DNA of 22,548 bases from Candidatus Ulvibacter alkanivorans (GCF_003333325.1 NZ_QOLC01000074.1:1-22548), one strand, 5' to 3'; shown: positions 7,449-15,455, counted from the stretch's first letter. Program-made: numbers and translations. Notes: generated from the letters alone by a model not told the origin.

Positions 7449-8623
7449 GATATGGTTTTTTCAAAATTCTTCTTGGCCACAATAGCGAACGCTTGTTCAA
7501 AATCGGCTATAAGGTCTTTTTTATCTTCTATTCCCACCGAAAATCGAAGTAGATTATCGCTAATTCCTTGATGTGCTCTTTCTTCCGAAGATAACAACGC
7601 GTGCGAAGTCTTTGCGGGGGACAAGATCGTCGATTCCACCCCGGCCAAGCTCATCGATTGTTTTACCAAGTTAAGAGATTTCATAAAGACCCCTGCATCT
7701 ATCGAATCGATCAACTCGAAAGACAGCATGCCTGTATAACCCTTCATTTGTTTCTTCGCCAATTCGTGATCGGGATGTGATTTTAAGCCGGGATAATACA
7801 CATTGTTCACTAGTGGGTGCTTATTCAACCACTTTGCGATCTTCTTGGCGTTTCGATTGTGTGCTTTTACCCGAATCGCCATGGTTTTCATACTGCGTTC
7901 AAGCAACCAGACCGTATAATCGCTTAGGCTACCGCCCAAGTTTTTGGCGATATTCCAAATCTTTTCGATGTGTGCTTCGGAAGCTGCCACGGCTCCTGCA
8001 CAAATATCGCTGTGTCCACCCATATACTTCGTAGCGCTATGCAAACAAATATCAATTCCGAAGTCGGTTGGCGTCTGATTGATCGGCGACGCAAAGGTGT
8101 TATCGATCATGGTAACAATACCTCGTTCTTTTGCAATTCTTGAGATCATGCTTAGATCGGTGATGAGCATTAACGGGTTTGAAGGCGTTTCCACATAAAT
8201 AACCTTGGTGTTTTCCTGTATGGCCGAAATAAAATCATTTTCGGCAAAGCCTTTGGTAAATGTATATTCAATTCCGAACTTGCTAAACTCTTCAACCACT
8301 AGATTATAAGTGCCTCCGTACAACGTCTTCTGAAGGACAACATGATCGCCCGCATGTAAAAATGCTAATAAGGTCGTGCTTACCGCTGCCATGCCACTTC
8401 CAAAAATAAGTCCGGCCTCCGTCTTTTCGAGTCGAGCTACTTTTTTGGCCAACGCTTCTTGATTGGGCGTATTGAAATACCGAGGATACCGTTTTACCGC
8501 CACATCCTCATACGCATACGAGCTCGACATATATAAGGGTGATATAGCGCCTTTAAATTGTTCATCGGCTACCTCTCCAACGTGCGTACAAATAGTATTG
8601 ACGCCATGTTCTTTTGTTTTCAT
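7445..8623 (-). CDS. trans-sulfuration PLP enzyme (cystathionine gamma-synthase/lyase family)
   Basis: A 392-residue, full-length Cys/Met-metabolism PLP enzyme. Visible marks are FGSGMAAVSTTLLAFLHAGD (cofactor phosphate loop), YGGTYNLV, ETPSNPL, the IDNTFASP strand with the aspartate contacting the pyridine ring (D174), SATKYMGGHSD with the Schiff-base lysine K199, and a C-terminal SLAGVESTILSPAKTSHA...RFSVGIED block that binds the substrate carboxylate. Family members act as cystathionine synthases or lyases, methionine gamma-lyase or O-acylhomoserine sulfhydrylase; sequence alone does not separate these here. It is first in an operon with bshB1, so a cysteine-supplying lyase role is attractive but inferred. 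GGA in AAAAGGAATAG lies 8 bases before ATG 8623, a rare Shine-Dalgarno-like sequence in this window. Confidence 0.9.
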   Translation of the reverse strand: MKTKEHGVNTICTHVGEVADEQFKGAISPLYMSSSYAYEDVAVKRYPRYFNTPNQEALAKKVARLEKTEAGLIFGSGMAAVSTTLLAFLHAGDHVVLQKTLYGGTYNLVVEEFSKFGIEYTFTKGFAENDFISAIQENTKVIYVETPSNPLMLITDLSMISRIAKERGIVTMIDNTFASPINQTPTDFGIDICLHSATKYMGGHSDICAGAVAASEAHIEKIWNIAKNLGGSLSDYTVWLLERSMKTMAIRVKAHNRNAKKIAKWLNKHPLVNNVYYPGLKSHPDHELAKKQMKGYTGMLSFELIDSIDAGVFMKSLNLVKQSMSLAGVESTILSPAKTSHALLSSEERAHQGISDNLLRFSVGIEDKKDLIADFEQAFAIVAKKNFEKTIS

Positions 8624-8669
8624 CTATTCCTTTTTTTTCGAAGTCTAAGGTATAAATTCCTTTTAAGGT

Positions 8670-8685
8670 TTGCTATATTTAGCAA
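8670..8685 (+). promoter_or_regulatory. dyad and -7-like element abutting hutI
   Basis: TTGCTATATTTAGCAA is a perfect 6-bp inverted repeat with 4-base centre, ending on the base before the hutI ATG. It contains TATATTTA (8674-8681), a near-consensus -7 element, so transcription could begin at or beside the ATG. It lies in the 62-bp region between divergent operons. Confidence 0.4.
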
Positions 8686-9924
8686 ATGAAATTGTTGTTA
8701 ACAAACATTAAAGAACTCGTACAAGTTCGAGAAGTGGCACCCAACAAAGTAAGCGGAGCCGATATGAAAACGCTTCCAACGCTTAAAAATGCCTTTTTAT
8801 ACGTTGAGAATGGGCGTATCGCTAACTTCGGAAACATGGCCGATATGCCGGAATATGCCGGATTTAAAACCATAGACTGTACCGATAAGATGGTACTTCC
8901 CGCCTGGTGCGATTCGCACACGCATTTGGTGTACGCCGGAAACCGCGAACAGGAATTTGTAGATCGTATTCATGGATTAACCTACCAAGAGATCGCGCAA
9001 AAAGGAGGCGGTATCCTAAACAGTGCTAAAAAACTTCAGGAAACCGACGAAACAGAATTGTACGAACAATCGGCGGCACGTTTACGAGAGGTCATGCGAC
9101 TTGGCACAGCCGCTATTGAAATTAAAAGTGGCTATGGTCTTACCACCGAGGCAGAACTAAAAATGCTTAGAGTGGCCAAAAAATTAGGGAACCACTATGG
9201 AATTACCGTAAGAACCACCTTTTTGGGAGCGCATGCGGTCCCTTCCGAATTCAAAAATGACAAAGCAGGCTATATCGACCTTATTTGTAACGAAATGCTT
9301 CCGAAGGTAGCTTCCGAAGGACTGGCAGATTATGTCGATGTGTTTTGTGAAGATGGTTATTTCTCGGTAGCCGATACCGAACGAATTCTTTCCGAAGCGA
9401 AGAAATACAAGCTGATCCCTAAAATTCACGTCAATCAGTTTACAGCCTTAGGAGGAATACAAGCAGCGGTAGATCATGATGCTTTAAGTGTAGACCATTT
9501 AGAAGTGCTTACCGAAGCCGATATAAGCGCATTGAAAGATACGAACACCATGCCGGTGGCACTTCCCTCCTGCTCCTATTTTTTAGGCATTCCCTATACA
9601 CCGGGCCGACAACTTATAGATGCCGGACTACCACTGGCACTGGCAACCGATTACAATCCGGGTTCTACGCCAAGCGGGAACATGAACTTTGTAGTTTCCA
9701 CAGCCTGTATAAAGATGCGACTAACCCCCGAAGAAGCTATTAATGCTGCTACTATAAATGGTGCTTATGCCATGGGACTAAGCGATTCGCATGGAAGTAT
9801 CACCAAAGGAAAAATTGCCAACCTTATAGTTACGAAGCCAATTCCGTCCTATGGGTTCCTACCCTATGCCTTTGGTAGTAATTTGATCGATCTAGTATTT
9901 ATCAAAGGAAAAGAGGTGTCATGA
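8686..9924 (+). CDS. hutI: imidazolonepropionase
   Basis: A 412-residue amidohydrolase of the usual HutI length. It hydrolyses 4-imidazolone-5-propionate to N-formimidoyl-glutamate, the third step of histidine breakdown. Metal and substrate motifs in order: CDSHTHLVYAGNREQEF (H78, H80), IEIKSGYGLTTEAELKM, FLGAHAVPSEFK (H183), PKIHVNQF (H248), SVDHLE (H271) and ATDYNPGSTPSGNMNF (D322). The C-terminal GAYAMGLSDSHGSITKGKIANL closes the amidohydrolase beta-sandwich. ATG at 8686 gives the expected N-terminus. The stop overlaps the hutG start by 4 bp (ATGA). It heads the hut operon here; hutH and hutU are not in the window. Confidence 0.95.
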   Translation: MKLLLTNIKELVQVREVAPNKVSGADMKTLPTLKNAFLYVENGRIANFGNMADMPEYAGFKTIDCTDKMVLPAWCDSHTHLVYAGNREQEFVDRIHGLTYQEIAQKGGGILNSAKKLQETDETELYEQSAARLREVMRLGTAAIEIKSGYGLTTEAELKMLRVAKKLGNHYGITVRTTFLGAHAVPSEFKNDKAGYIDLICNEMLPKVASEGLADYVDVFCEDGYFSVADTERILSEAKKYKLIPKIHVNQFTALGGIQAAVDHDALSVDHLEVLTEADISALKDTNTMPVALPSCSYFLGIPYTPGRQLIDAGLPLALATDYNPGSTPSGNMNFVVSTACIKMRLTPEEAINAATINGAYAMGLSDSHGSITKGKIANLIVTKPIPSYGFLPYAFGSNLIDLVFIKGKEVS

Positions 9925-10931
9925 AAGCATTAAAATTGTATTCGGCCAAAGACGTCGCAGCCCTCGTCAACAAGCGAGAAGGCGAGATTAGATTTGGTGA
10001 ACGTGTTAGCACTATTGCTACCATCGAAGAAATCAACACCAATTCGGCGCGCTACGTTTTGTTGGGCATCCCCGAAGATATTGGTGTTCGTGCCAATATG
10101 GGTAAACCGGGAACAGCCAATGCCTGGAATGCAGCACTCACTACCTTACTCAACACTCAGGCTAATACGTATACCAACGCCCATCAATTACTTGTTCTAG
10201 GCGAGATCGATTGTGATGCAGAGATGCGTGCTGCTGGTGAGTTGGACCCTAGTTCAACATCCTACCATAAAGAATTGGGACCATTGGTGAACGAGATCGA
10301 TGCCAAGGTAAGTTCGATCGTTCGAACGATCGTAGCCGCAGGAAAAATCCCGATACTTATTGGCGGAGGTCATAATAATGCTTTCGGAAACATTAAAGGA
10401 AGCGCTGTGGCCTTAGATAAAGCGATCAACGTTATTAACTTCGATGCGCATACCGATTTTAGGCCTTTAGAACATCGGCATAGCGGTAACGGCTTCTCTT
10501 ATGCCATGCACCAAGGCTTTTTGAATAAATACGCCATTTTCGGTCTTCATAAAAACTACACGTCTCAAGAAGTGTACGATCGTATGGCGAACGCAAACGA
10601 CAAAATAGCGGTACACTTTTTTGAAGATATTGCCATAGAGCAAAAGCTTTCATTTCACGATGCAGTTACTGCTGCTGCAGCCTTTGTCAATACGCAACCT
10701 TATGGTGTAGAACTGGATGTGGATGCCATCTGCAATTTCCCGAGCAGCGCACGAACGCCTTCAGGCTTTACTATGAATCAAGCACGACAGTTCTTACAAT
10801 TGCTCACAAAGAACAAGAATCTCACCTACGTCCATATATGCGAAGCGACTGTGTGTGTTGACGGCGACGCACATTTTAACGTAGGAAAAGCATTGGCCTA
10901 TCTCATCACCGATATACTGTACGATTCATGA
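9921..10931 (+). CDS. hutG: formimidoylglutamase (arginase/agmatinase family)
   Basis: A 336-residue binuclear-manganese ureohydrolase that splits N-formimidoyl-glutamate to glutamate and formamide, the final step of the HutG route. Ligand motifs are intact: IGGGHNN (H151), NFDAHTDFRP (D175, H177, D179) and ELDVDAICNFPS (D266, D268). Arginase, agmatinase and formimidoylglutamase share these, but the direct coupling to hutI through a 4-bp ATGA overlap and the RPLEHRHSGNGFSYA segment favour HutG. The C-terminus overlaps the next gene, a GNAT acetyltransferase, by 4 bp as well, so three genes are translated as a coupled set. Confidence 0.93.
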   Translation: MKALKLYSAKDVAALVNKREGEIRFGERVSTIATIEEINTNSARYVLLGIPEDIGVRANMGKPGTANAWNAALTTLLNTQANTYTNAHQLLVLGEIDCDAEMRAAGELDPSSTSYHKELGPLVNEIDAKVSSIVRTIVAAGKIPILIGGGHNNAFGNIKGSAVALDKAINVINFDAHTDFRPLEHRHSGNGFSYAMHQGFLNKYAIFGLHKNYTSQEVYDRMANANDKIAVHFFEDIAIEQKLSFHDAVTAAAAFVNTQPYGVELDVDAICNFPSSARTPSGFTMNQARQFLQLLTKNKNLTYVHICEATVCVDGDAHFNVGKALAYLITDILYDS

Positions 10932-11389
10932 TAAAAATTGTTCCTTTTTCTTCGGAATATGCACAAGCCTTTTATACACTTAATATCGAATGGCTGGAAA
11001 CATTCTTCTATGTAGAAGCCTACGACAAAGAAGTGCTTAGTAATCCTGAAAAATACATTATCTCACCGGGTGGACACATTTTCTTTGCTGTAGAGCATGA
11101 TAAGGTCTTAGGTACGGTAGCGTTATTAAAACGAGGCGATAATGAGTTCGAACTAACAAAAATGGCAGTCCTACCCGAACAACGAGGTCGAAAAATAGGG
11201 CAGCAACTTATGCAATACTGCATCGATTTTGCGAAGACGTCTCATTTTTCGAAGCTCTTTCTTTACTCTAATACCAAACTGGCGAACGCCATCTACATTT
11301 ATCGTAAATACGGATTTGTTGAAATCCCTGTGGAAGCGGATAGCCCCTATGAACGCAGCAATATAAAAATGGAACTTCTATTTTCATAA
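10928..11389 (+). CDS. GNAT family N-acetyltransferase
   Basis: A 153-residue GNAT-fold protein. Beta4 and the acetyl-CoA pyrophosphate loop are clear: ELTKMAVLPEQRGRKIGQQLM with the Q/RxxGxG/A-type loop at residues 85-91, followed by the 'KLFLYSNTKLANAIYIYRKYGFVEI' helix-strand typical of the C-terminal half. The substrate is not readable. It is the third gene of the hut operon, its ATG overlapping the hutG stop by 4 bp. Acetyltransferases accompany hut genes in several Bacteroidetes, which suggests, but does not prove, action on a histidine-pathway amino group. Confidence 0.85.
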   Translation: MIKIVPFSSEYAQAFYTLNIEWLETFFYVEAYDKEVLSNPEKYIISPGGHIFFAVEHDKVLGTVALLKRGDNEFELTKMAVLPEQRGRKIGQQLMQYCIDFAKTSHFSKLFLYSNTKLANAIYIYRKYGFVEIPVEADSPYERSNIKMELLFS

Positions 11390-11452
11390 AGTATTGCAAA
11401 AGAGACAGATTGCTTCATTATTGTGTAGTATCTTGATTAAAAATTTAAACCG

Positions 11453-12256
11453 ATGAAAAAAATTCTACTTATAGCGGTCGGCACAATGCTGCTATTTGGC
11501 TGCCAAGAAACTAAGAAAAATACAAATGAATCTGATATCGTTTCCGAAGAAAACACTAGTAGCGATCAGGAAACGTTTGCACAAAATGAACTTTTTACGG
11601 TAACGCCCATCTCTCATGCAACTATGGTCTTAAAATGGGACGGACAAGTGCTTTTTGTGGACCCGGTGGGTGGTCCGGCTGCGTTTCAAAACTTCGATGA
11701 ACCGGATCTCATCCTAATCACCGATATTCACGGAGATCATTTGAACATAGAGACCCTAGAAGGTATTGTCACCGAGAATACGACTATATTGGCCCCAAAA
11801 GCTGTATCCGATAAATTACCTGAATCCTTACAAGCTAAGACGACCATCTTAAATAATGGAGACGATCATGCAGTCTTGGGATTTACAGTGACTGCCATCC
11901 CAATGTATAATTTGCGTGAAGAAGCCTTAAAATTTCATGAAAAAGGGCGCGGTAACGGTTACGTACTCGAAAAAGACGGGAAACGAATCTATATTTCGGG
12001 CGATACCGAAGACATACCCGAAATGCGAAACTTAGAAAATATAGACATCGCATTTGTGTGCATGAATCTCCCGTACACCATGCCTGTAGCAAGTGCTGCC
12101 GACGCTGTGTTGGAGTTTAAACCTAATATTGTGTATCCGTATCATTATAGAGGCACCGATGGTCTTAGCGATGTCGATGAATTTGCAGAAATTATAGCCA
12201 AAGCGAATGCCGATATTAAAGTTACACAGTTAGATTGGTACCCTGAACGTGAATAA
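11453..12256 (+). CDS. MBL-fold metal-dependent hydrolase lipoprotein (UlaG/UPF0173-like)
   Basis: A 267-residue lipoprotein: signal peptide MKKILLIAVGTMLLFGC with lipobox LFGC (Cys17), then an acidic, Ser/Asn-rich linker to about residue 45. The rest is a compact metallo-beta-lactamase fold of the Lactamase_B_3 type: PISHATMVLKW (H55), ITDIHGDHLN (D91-x-H93-x-D95-H96), a GDTE motif in 'YISGDTEDIPEMRNL' and YPYHYRGTDG near the C-terminus. Substrates of this subgroup vary (UlaG is an ascorbate-6-phosphate lactonase); none is implied here, and a periplasmic location makes a sugar-phosphate unlikely. The following alpha/beta hydrolase starts 3 bp after the stop, so the two form an operon. Confidence 0.87.
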   Translation: MKKILLIAVGTMLLFGCQETKKNTNESDIVSEENTSSDQETFAQNELFTVTPISHATMVLKWDGQVLFVDPVGGPAAFQNFDEPDLILITDIHGDHLNIETLEGIVTENTTILAPKAVSDKLPESLQAKTTILNNGDDHAVLGFTVTAIPMYNLREEALKFHEKGRGNGYVLEKDGKRIYISGDTEDIPEMRNLENIDIAFVCMNLPYTMPVASAADAVLEFKPNIVYPYHYRGTDGLSDVDEFAEIIAKANADIKVTQLDWYPERE

Positions 12257-12259
12257 ACT

Positions 12260-13165
12260 ATGTGGTACCGATCCCAAGTAGTACTCTTTTTTTATTTGAG
12301 CTTCACAGCAATTGTAGGTGCTCAAACTTCTACCACTATCGAGGCGAATAATAGTACGATCTACATAACCACCTACGGGCAAGGCGACCCTGTCTTAATA
12401 ATCAATGGCGGGCCCGGTATGAGTAGTGAAGGTTTTGCTTCTTTAGCATCTGCACTTTCAGAAAAAAATACTGCTATTATTTACGATCAACGTGGTACGG
12501 GGCGATCGCAAGTTGTTCCAATTTCTTCGGAAACCATCACCATGGAGCTCATGGTCGCCGATATTGAAGCGATTCGAAAGCATTTTAAGTACGACCAATG
12601 GGTCGTAATGGGGCATTCGTTTGGCGGGATGTTAGCTGCCTATTACACGAGCAAACATCCAGATCGAGTGAGCGGCTTGATCCTCTCCTCTTCTGGTGGC
12701 GTGGATATGTCGCTTTTTAGCGACCTAAACATTACGGCACGTCTTAGTCCGCAAAAACGCGATTCGTTGCAGTATTGGAATCGGAAGATCGCTGCGGGTG
12801 ACAACAGTTATACGGCACAATTAAAGCGAGGCACGTTCTTAGCCCCTGCGTATTTACATGATACTTCGCATGTACCTGTGATCGCAGAACGGCTTACCCA
12901 AGGAAACTCACAAATAAATAGTTTGGTGTATCAGGATCTTCGTGCGATCGATTTCGATTGCAAAGCACAGCTTTCAGAATTTGAAAAGCCCGTGCTCATC
13001 CTACAAGGCGCTTATGATATTATTCCACGATCTATTTTTAACAGCATGATCAACGTATTTCCGAACAGCACAAGCTATATACTGAAGCAATCGAGTCATT
13101 ACGGCTGGCTAGAAGAGCCTACAGCTTATGTTGGCTATCTTCGATCTTTCTTAAGCTCATTGTAG
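12260..13165 (+). CDS. exported alpha/beta hydrolase (proline iminopeptidase-like, S33)
   Basis: A 301-residue alpha/beta-hydrolase. Residues 1-22 look like a signal peptide (WYRSQVVLFFYLSFTAIVGAQ), so it acts outside the cytoplasm. The oxyanion loop NGGPGMSS (49-56) is the HGGPG motif of S33 aminopeptidases with Asn in place of His. The catalytic triad is visible: nucleophile elbow GHSFGG (S120), acid in GAYDIIP (D253) and histidine in QSSHYGWLEEP (H280). DQRGTGRS at 76-83 is the usual strand-loop after the oxyanion motif. Most likely a peptidase or esterase of the proline iminopeptidase type. It follows the MBL lipoprotein by 3 bp. Confidence 0.87.
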   Translation: MWYRSQVVLFFYLSFTAIVGAQTSTTIEANNSTIYITTYGQGDPVLIINGGPGMSSEGFASLASALSEKNTAIIYDQRGTGRSQVVPISSETITMELMVADIEAIRKHFKYDQWVVMGHSFGGMLAAYYTSKHPDRVSGLILSSSGGVDMSLFSDLNITARLSPQKRDSLQYWNRKIAAGDNSYTAQLKRGTFLAPAYLHDTSHVPVIAERLTQGNSQINSLVYQDLRAIDFDCKAQLSEFEKPVLILQGAYDIIPRSIFNSMINVFPNSTSYILKQSSHYGWLEEPTAYVGYLRSFLSSL

Positions 13166-13230
13166 TTGGATTCTATTTTTTCCGAAGTAATTCAACAAAT
13201 CACACAAAGCGTTTAATCGGTAAAATTATG

Positions 13231-13238
13231 TACCTTTG
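13231..13238 (+). promoter_or_regulatory. TAnnTTTG -7 element for the SulP gene
   Basis: TACCTTTG is an exact -7 consensus, 21 bp before the ATG at 13260. A small hairpin, GCCTT/AAGGC (13241-13253), and a Shine-Dalgarno-like AGGA lie between it and the start codon. The spacing to a -33 TTG is not resolved. Confidence 0.5.
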
Positions 13239-13259
13239 CCGCCTTTTTAAGGCAGGAAA

Positions 13260-14876
13260 ATGATACAAAAAACGATAAAGAATTTTACACAGAATCCGAA
13301 GAATGACATCCTTTCGGGGCTCACCGTGGCGTTAGCCCTTGTACCCGAAGCTGTGGCTTTTGCTTTTGTGGCCGGGGTTGATCCTTTGGTCGGACTCTAC
13401 GGTGCCTTTATGATGGGGATCGTTACCGCATTATTTGGTGGTCGCCCGGGAATGATTAGTGGGGCTACCGGTGCTATGGCGGTCGTAATGGTACATTTAA
13501 TCCAAAAGGGAAATGAAGTAGGAAATGCATTGGCAACGCCTATAGAGAACCTAGGCTTACAGTGGCTGTTCATCACCTTGCTTTTTGTAGGGGGGATTCA
13601 GATCCTTGCAGGTGTTTTTCGCCTCGGAAAGTTCGTTAGGTTGATTCCACATCCCGTGATGATGGGATTTGTAAACGGATTGGCCATTGTCATCTTTTTA
13701 TCGCAATTAGGTTTGTTTAAAGAGAATATAGACGGAACCCAACAATATATGTCCGGAACCAGCCTTTGGATGATGCTCGGGTTGGTGTTTCTTACCATGG
13801 CTATTATGTTCGGCTTGCCTAAACTCACCAAAAAGATCCCTGCTGCACTTACCGCAATAGTTGTTGTTGCGGCGATTGTTATCTTCGGAAAGATAGACGT
13901 GAGCACTGTAGGATCGTTCATTAAAGATGGTGGCGGTGAAGGCTTGCAAGGCGGCTTGCCAACTTTCCAGGATCAAATATTCGCCTTATTATATACCCTT
14001 CAAGGGCATTGGGACCTTATCTTATCTACGGCAGTTATTTTGGCAGCAGTTGGCTTGATCGAAAGCTTAATGACCCTCAACCTAATTGATGAAATGACCG
14101 AAACCCGCGGAAGTGGGAACAGAGAATGTGTCGCACAAGGTGGCGCCAATATTTTAAACGGTTTGTTTGGCGGTATGGGTGGTTGTGCCATGATTGGTCA
14201 GTCGATCATTAATATCAACTCCGGAGGACGTGGCCGACTCTCGGGTGCAGTTGCCGCGGTGGCATTACTGTGTTTTGTATTGTTTGGCGCCCCTCTCATA
14301 GAACAAATTCCTATTGCTGCGCTTGTGGGTGTGATGTTCATGGTCGTCATTGGTACGTTCGCATGGAGTAGTTTTCGAATTTTACACAAGATCCCGGTTG
14401 CCGATGCTATTGTTTTGATCGCGGTTTCGGCCATCACAGTTTGGCAAGATCTTGCCATTGCAGTAATCGCAGGTGTGATCATGAGTGCGCTTGTATTTGC
14501 ATGGAAAAATGCTACTCGAATTCGAGCTAGAAAACACATAAAACCCAATGGTACTAAGGTCTACGAAATCTGGGGACCCTTGTTCTTTGGGTCGACCTCA
14601 GCTTTTAACAACAAGTTCGATGTTTCCAATGACCCTGAAGCTATTGAGATCGATTTTATAGAATCGAAAGTTAGTGATCACAGTGGCGTAGAAGCGCTTC
14701 GGAATATCGCCAATAAATATATAGATGCCGGAAAAAAAATAACACTTACGCATTTAAGTCCGGACTGTATCGAACTTTTACTAAAGTGGAATCCGGAGTT
14801 CGAAACCATCATAGAACGCAATATCGATGACCCACGTTACTACGTGGTTACCGATATGATGGATAGCGAAGTTTAG
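13260..14876 (+). CDS. SulP family inorganic anion transporter with STAS domain
   Basis: A 538-residue inner-membrane transporter. The first ~415 residues are a polytopic membrane domain with the SulP signatures GLTVALALVPEAVAFAF (residues 20-36), DPLVGLYGAFMMGIVTALFGGRPGMISGATGAM and the ETRGSGNRECVAQGGANILNGLFGGMGGCAMIGQS segment of the anion site. From about residue 430 a cytoplasmic STAS domain follows (YEIWGPLFFGSTSAF... IEIDFIESKVSDHSGVEALRNI), with the DxSGxxAL-like loop as DHSGVEAL. Members carry sulfate, bicarbonate or other anions; the sequence does not fix which. Nearby sulfur and thiol genes make sulfate plausible, but genomic distance is large. A double hairpin terminator follows. 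Confidence 0.92.
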   Translation: MIQKTIKNFTQNPKNDILSGLTVALALVPEAVAFAFVAGVDPLVGLYGAFMMGIVTALFGGRPGMISGATGAMAVVMVHLIQKGNEVGNALATPIENLGLQWLFITLLFVGGIQILAGVFRLGKFVRLIPHPVMMGFVNGLAIVIFLSQLGLFKENIDGTQQYMSGTSLWMMLGLVFLTMAIMFGLPKLTKKIPAALTAIVVVAAIVIFGKIDVSTVGSFIKDGGGEGLQGGLPTFQDQIFALLYTLQGHWDLILSTAVILAAVGLIESLMTLNLIDEMTETRGSGNRECVAQGGANILNGLFGGMGGCAMIGQSIININSGGRGRLSGAVAAVALLCFVLFGAPLIEQIPIAALVGVMFMVVIGTFAWSSFRILHKIPVADAIVLIAVSAITVWQDLAIAVIAGVIMSALVFAWKNATRIRARKHIKPNGTKVYEIWGPLFFGSTSAFNNKFDVSNDPEAIEIDFIESKVSDHSGVEALRNIANKYIDAGKKITLTHLSPDCIELLLKWNPEFETIIERNIDDPRYYVVTDMMDSEV

Positions 14877-14901
14877 GGCTACGCTGCTTATAGAAATTTA
14901 C

Positions 14902-14966
14902 TGTCCGTAACAGTACGGACAAAAAAAGCTGAATTTACTTTCGTTAAATTCAGCTTTCCGTTTTTT
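14902..14966. terminator. bidirectional double-hairpin terminator
   Basis: Hairpin 1: TGTCCGTA (14902-14909) with TACGGACA (14914-14921). Hairpin 2: 13-bp stem AAAGCTGAATTTA (14925-14937) with its complement (14945-14957), loop CTTTCGT. On the plus strand hairpin 2 is followed by CCGTTTTTT (ends SulP). On the minus strand it is followed by seven T (ends the small-gene array). Confidence 0.85.
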
Positions 14967-14980
14967 GATTGGTGTTCTGT

Positions 14981-15118
14981 CTAATGCAGCTTGTACTGCA
15001 TTCTCTTAATTAGAGGGTCTCCGAAGGCTTGAAGCAAATCCCGCTCACCATGCAAGGTTGCTTGTTGCCACCGTTTGTTGCACTCTTTCTGCTTTAGCAG
15101 ACTTCTTAGCGTTTTCAT
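14981..15118 (-). CDS. small protein of the tandem array, 45 aa
   Basis: An unrecognised 45-residue basic peptide, ATG 15118 to TAG, starting MKTLRSLLKQKECNKRWQQ and ending DPLIKRMQYKLH. It is the last member of the tandem group: its first six residues (MKTLRS) echo the MRTLxS start of the two 28-residue peptides upstream, but the rest differs, so relation is likely only at the N-terminus. It begins 33 bp after the previous stop and has AAAGG shortly before the ATG. A strong minus-strand terminator follows within 25 bp, consistent with the end of one transcript. Whether it is translated cannot be seen; the array context raises the chance. Confidence 0.5.
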   Translation of the reverse strand: MKTLRSLLKQKECNKRWQQATLHGERDLLQAFGDPLIKRMQYKLH

Positions 15119-15151
15119 AACCTTTCGATTTTAAATTTTACAGTGGGTCGC

Positions 15152-15238
15152 TTACCGGTACCGTCTTTTTTGGTTCCAGGTATAGGCTTTCGAGGTTCGT
15201 ACTCTTGCAGTTAATTGATTGCTGTCTAATGTTCTCAT
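15152..15238 (-). CDS. 28-aa basic peptide, array copy B
   Basis: An unrecognised 28-residue peptide, ATG 15238 to TAA. It shares 21 of 28 residues with the copy at 15288-15374: MRTLxSNQLT at the start and TSKxYxWNxKRRYR at the end. Between the two, 7 codons differ silently and 7 change the residue. In the C-terminal KRRYR all three Arg codons differ, yet all still encode Arg. That pattern points to selection on the protein. The peptide has several Arg and Lys and few acids, and no membrane segment, so binding to RNA, DNA or ribosomes is conceivable but not shown. It is too short for routine gene calling. Confidence 0.7.
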   Translation of the reverse strand: MRTLDSNQLTARVRTSKAYTWNQKRRYR

Positions 15239-15287
15239 GATTGATTGTTTTTTGATTGATGAATGATTTTTTTACTAGCGTACTTTC

Positions 15288-15374
15288 TTATCGGTAACGT
15301 CGTTTGTTATTCCAAGCATAGGATTTGGAGGTCTGACTTCTACTCGTTAATTGATTGCTGTTTAAAGTTCTCAT
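15288..15374 (-). CDS. 28-aa basic peptide, array copy A
   Basis: The paralogue of the peptide at 15152-15238, same length and frame, ATG 15374 to TAA. It reads MRTLNSNQLT, then a variable SRSQ segment, then TSKSYAWNNKRRYR. The two copies are head-to-tail, with starts 136 bp apart. A one-stop relic of a further copy lies 12 bp upstream. An imperfect palindrome around 15430-15455 sits upstream, where the promoter of the array should be. I do not know a named family with this sequence. Function unknown; as an independent gene it rests on codon-level conservation with its twin. Confidence 0.7.
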   Translation of the reverse strand: MRTLNSNQLTSRSQTSKSYAWNNKRRYR

Positions 15375-15386
15375 AGCACTTATTGT

Positions 15387-15413
15387 TTAGTGGTTGTTAT
15401 CTAAAAGACGCAT
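15387..15413 (-). pseudogene. truncated copy of the 28-aa peptide
   Basis: ATG 15413 opens MRLLDNNH and stops. Aligned codon by codon with MRTLDSNQLT, the stop TAA falls where the paralogues have TTA (Leu9), and the next codon is ACA (Thr) as in the paralogues. It looks like the 5' remnant of a fourth unit, or a very short leader peptide for the array. Confidence 0.4.
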
Positions 15414-15429
15414 GACTTCCATTTATGTT

Positions 15430-15455
15430 ACAGTACTATGCATTACAAAGTAGTA
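15430..15455 (-). promoter_or_regulatory. imperfect palindrome upstream of the small-gene array
   Basis: Plus strand AGTACTATG, five bases, CAAAGTAGT. The arms match at seven of nine positions as an inverted repeat. It is about 55-80 bp before copy A, in the 140-bp region shared with the divergent MFS gene, and could be an operator. Similar AGTACT...AGTACT dyads precede PadR-type regulators in flavobacteria (from memory). Confidence 0.35.

Noticed and set aside
8462..8650. Plus-strand ORF over the trans-sulfuration gene's 5' end
   Set aside because: It is a shadow of the PLP enzyme frame, with no start context and no family.
14898..14990. Minus-strand frame ending FFCPYCYGQ, like a zinc ribbon
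   Set aside because: It has no start codon after the preceding stop and consists largely of the two terminator hairpins; the Cys pair is probably chance. A weak similarity of its 5' part (TTAGACAG...CAATCAA) to the peptide array start could be a further relic.
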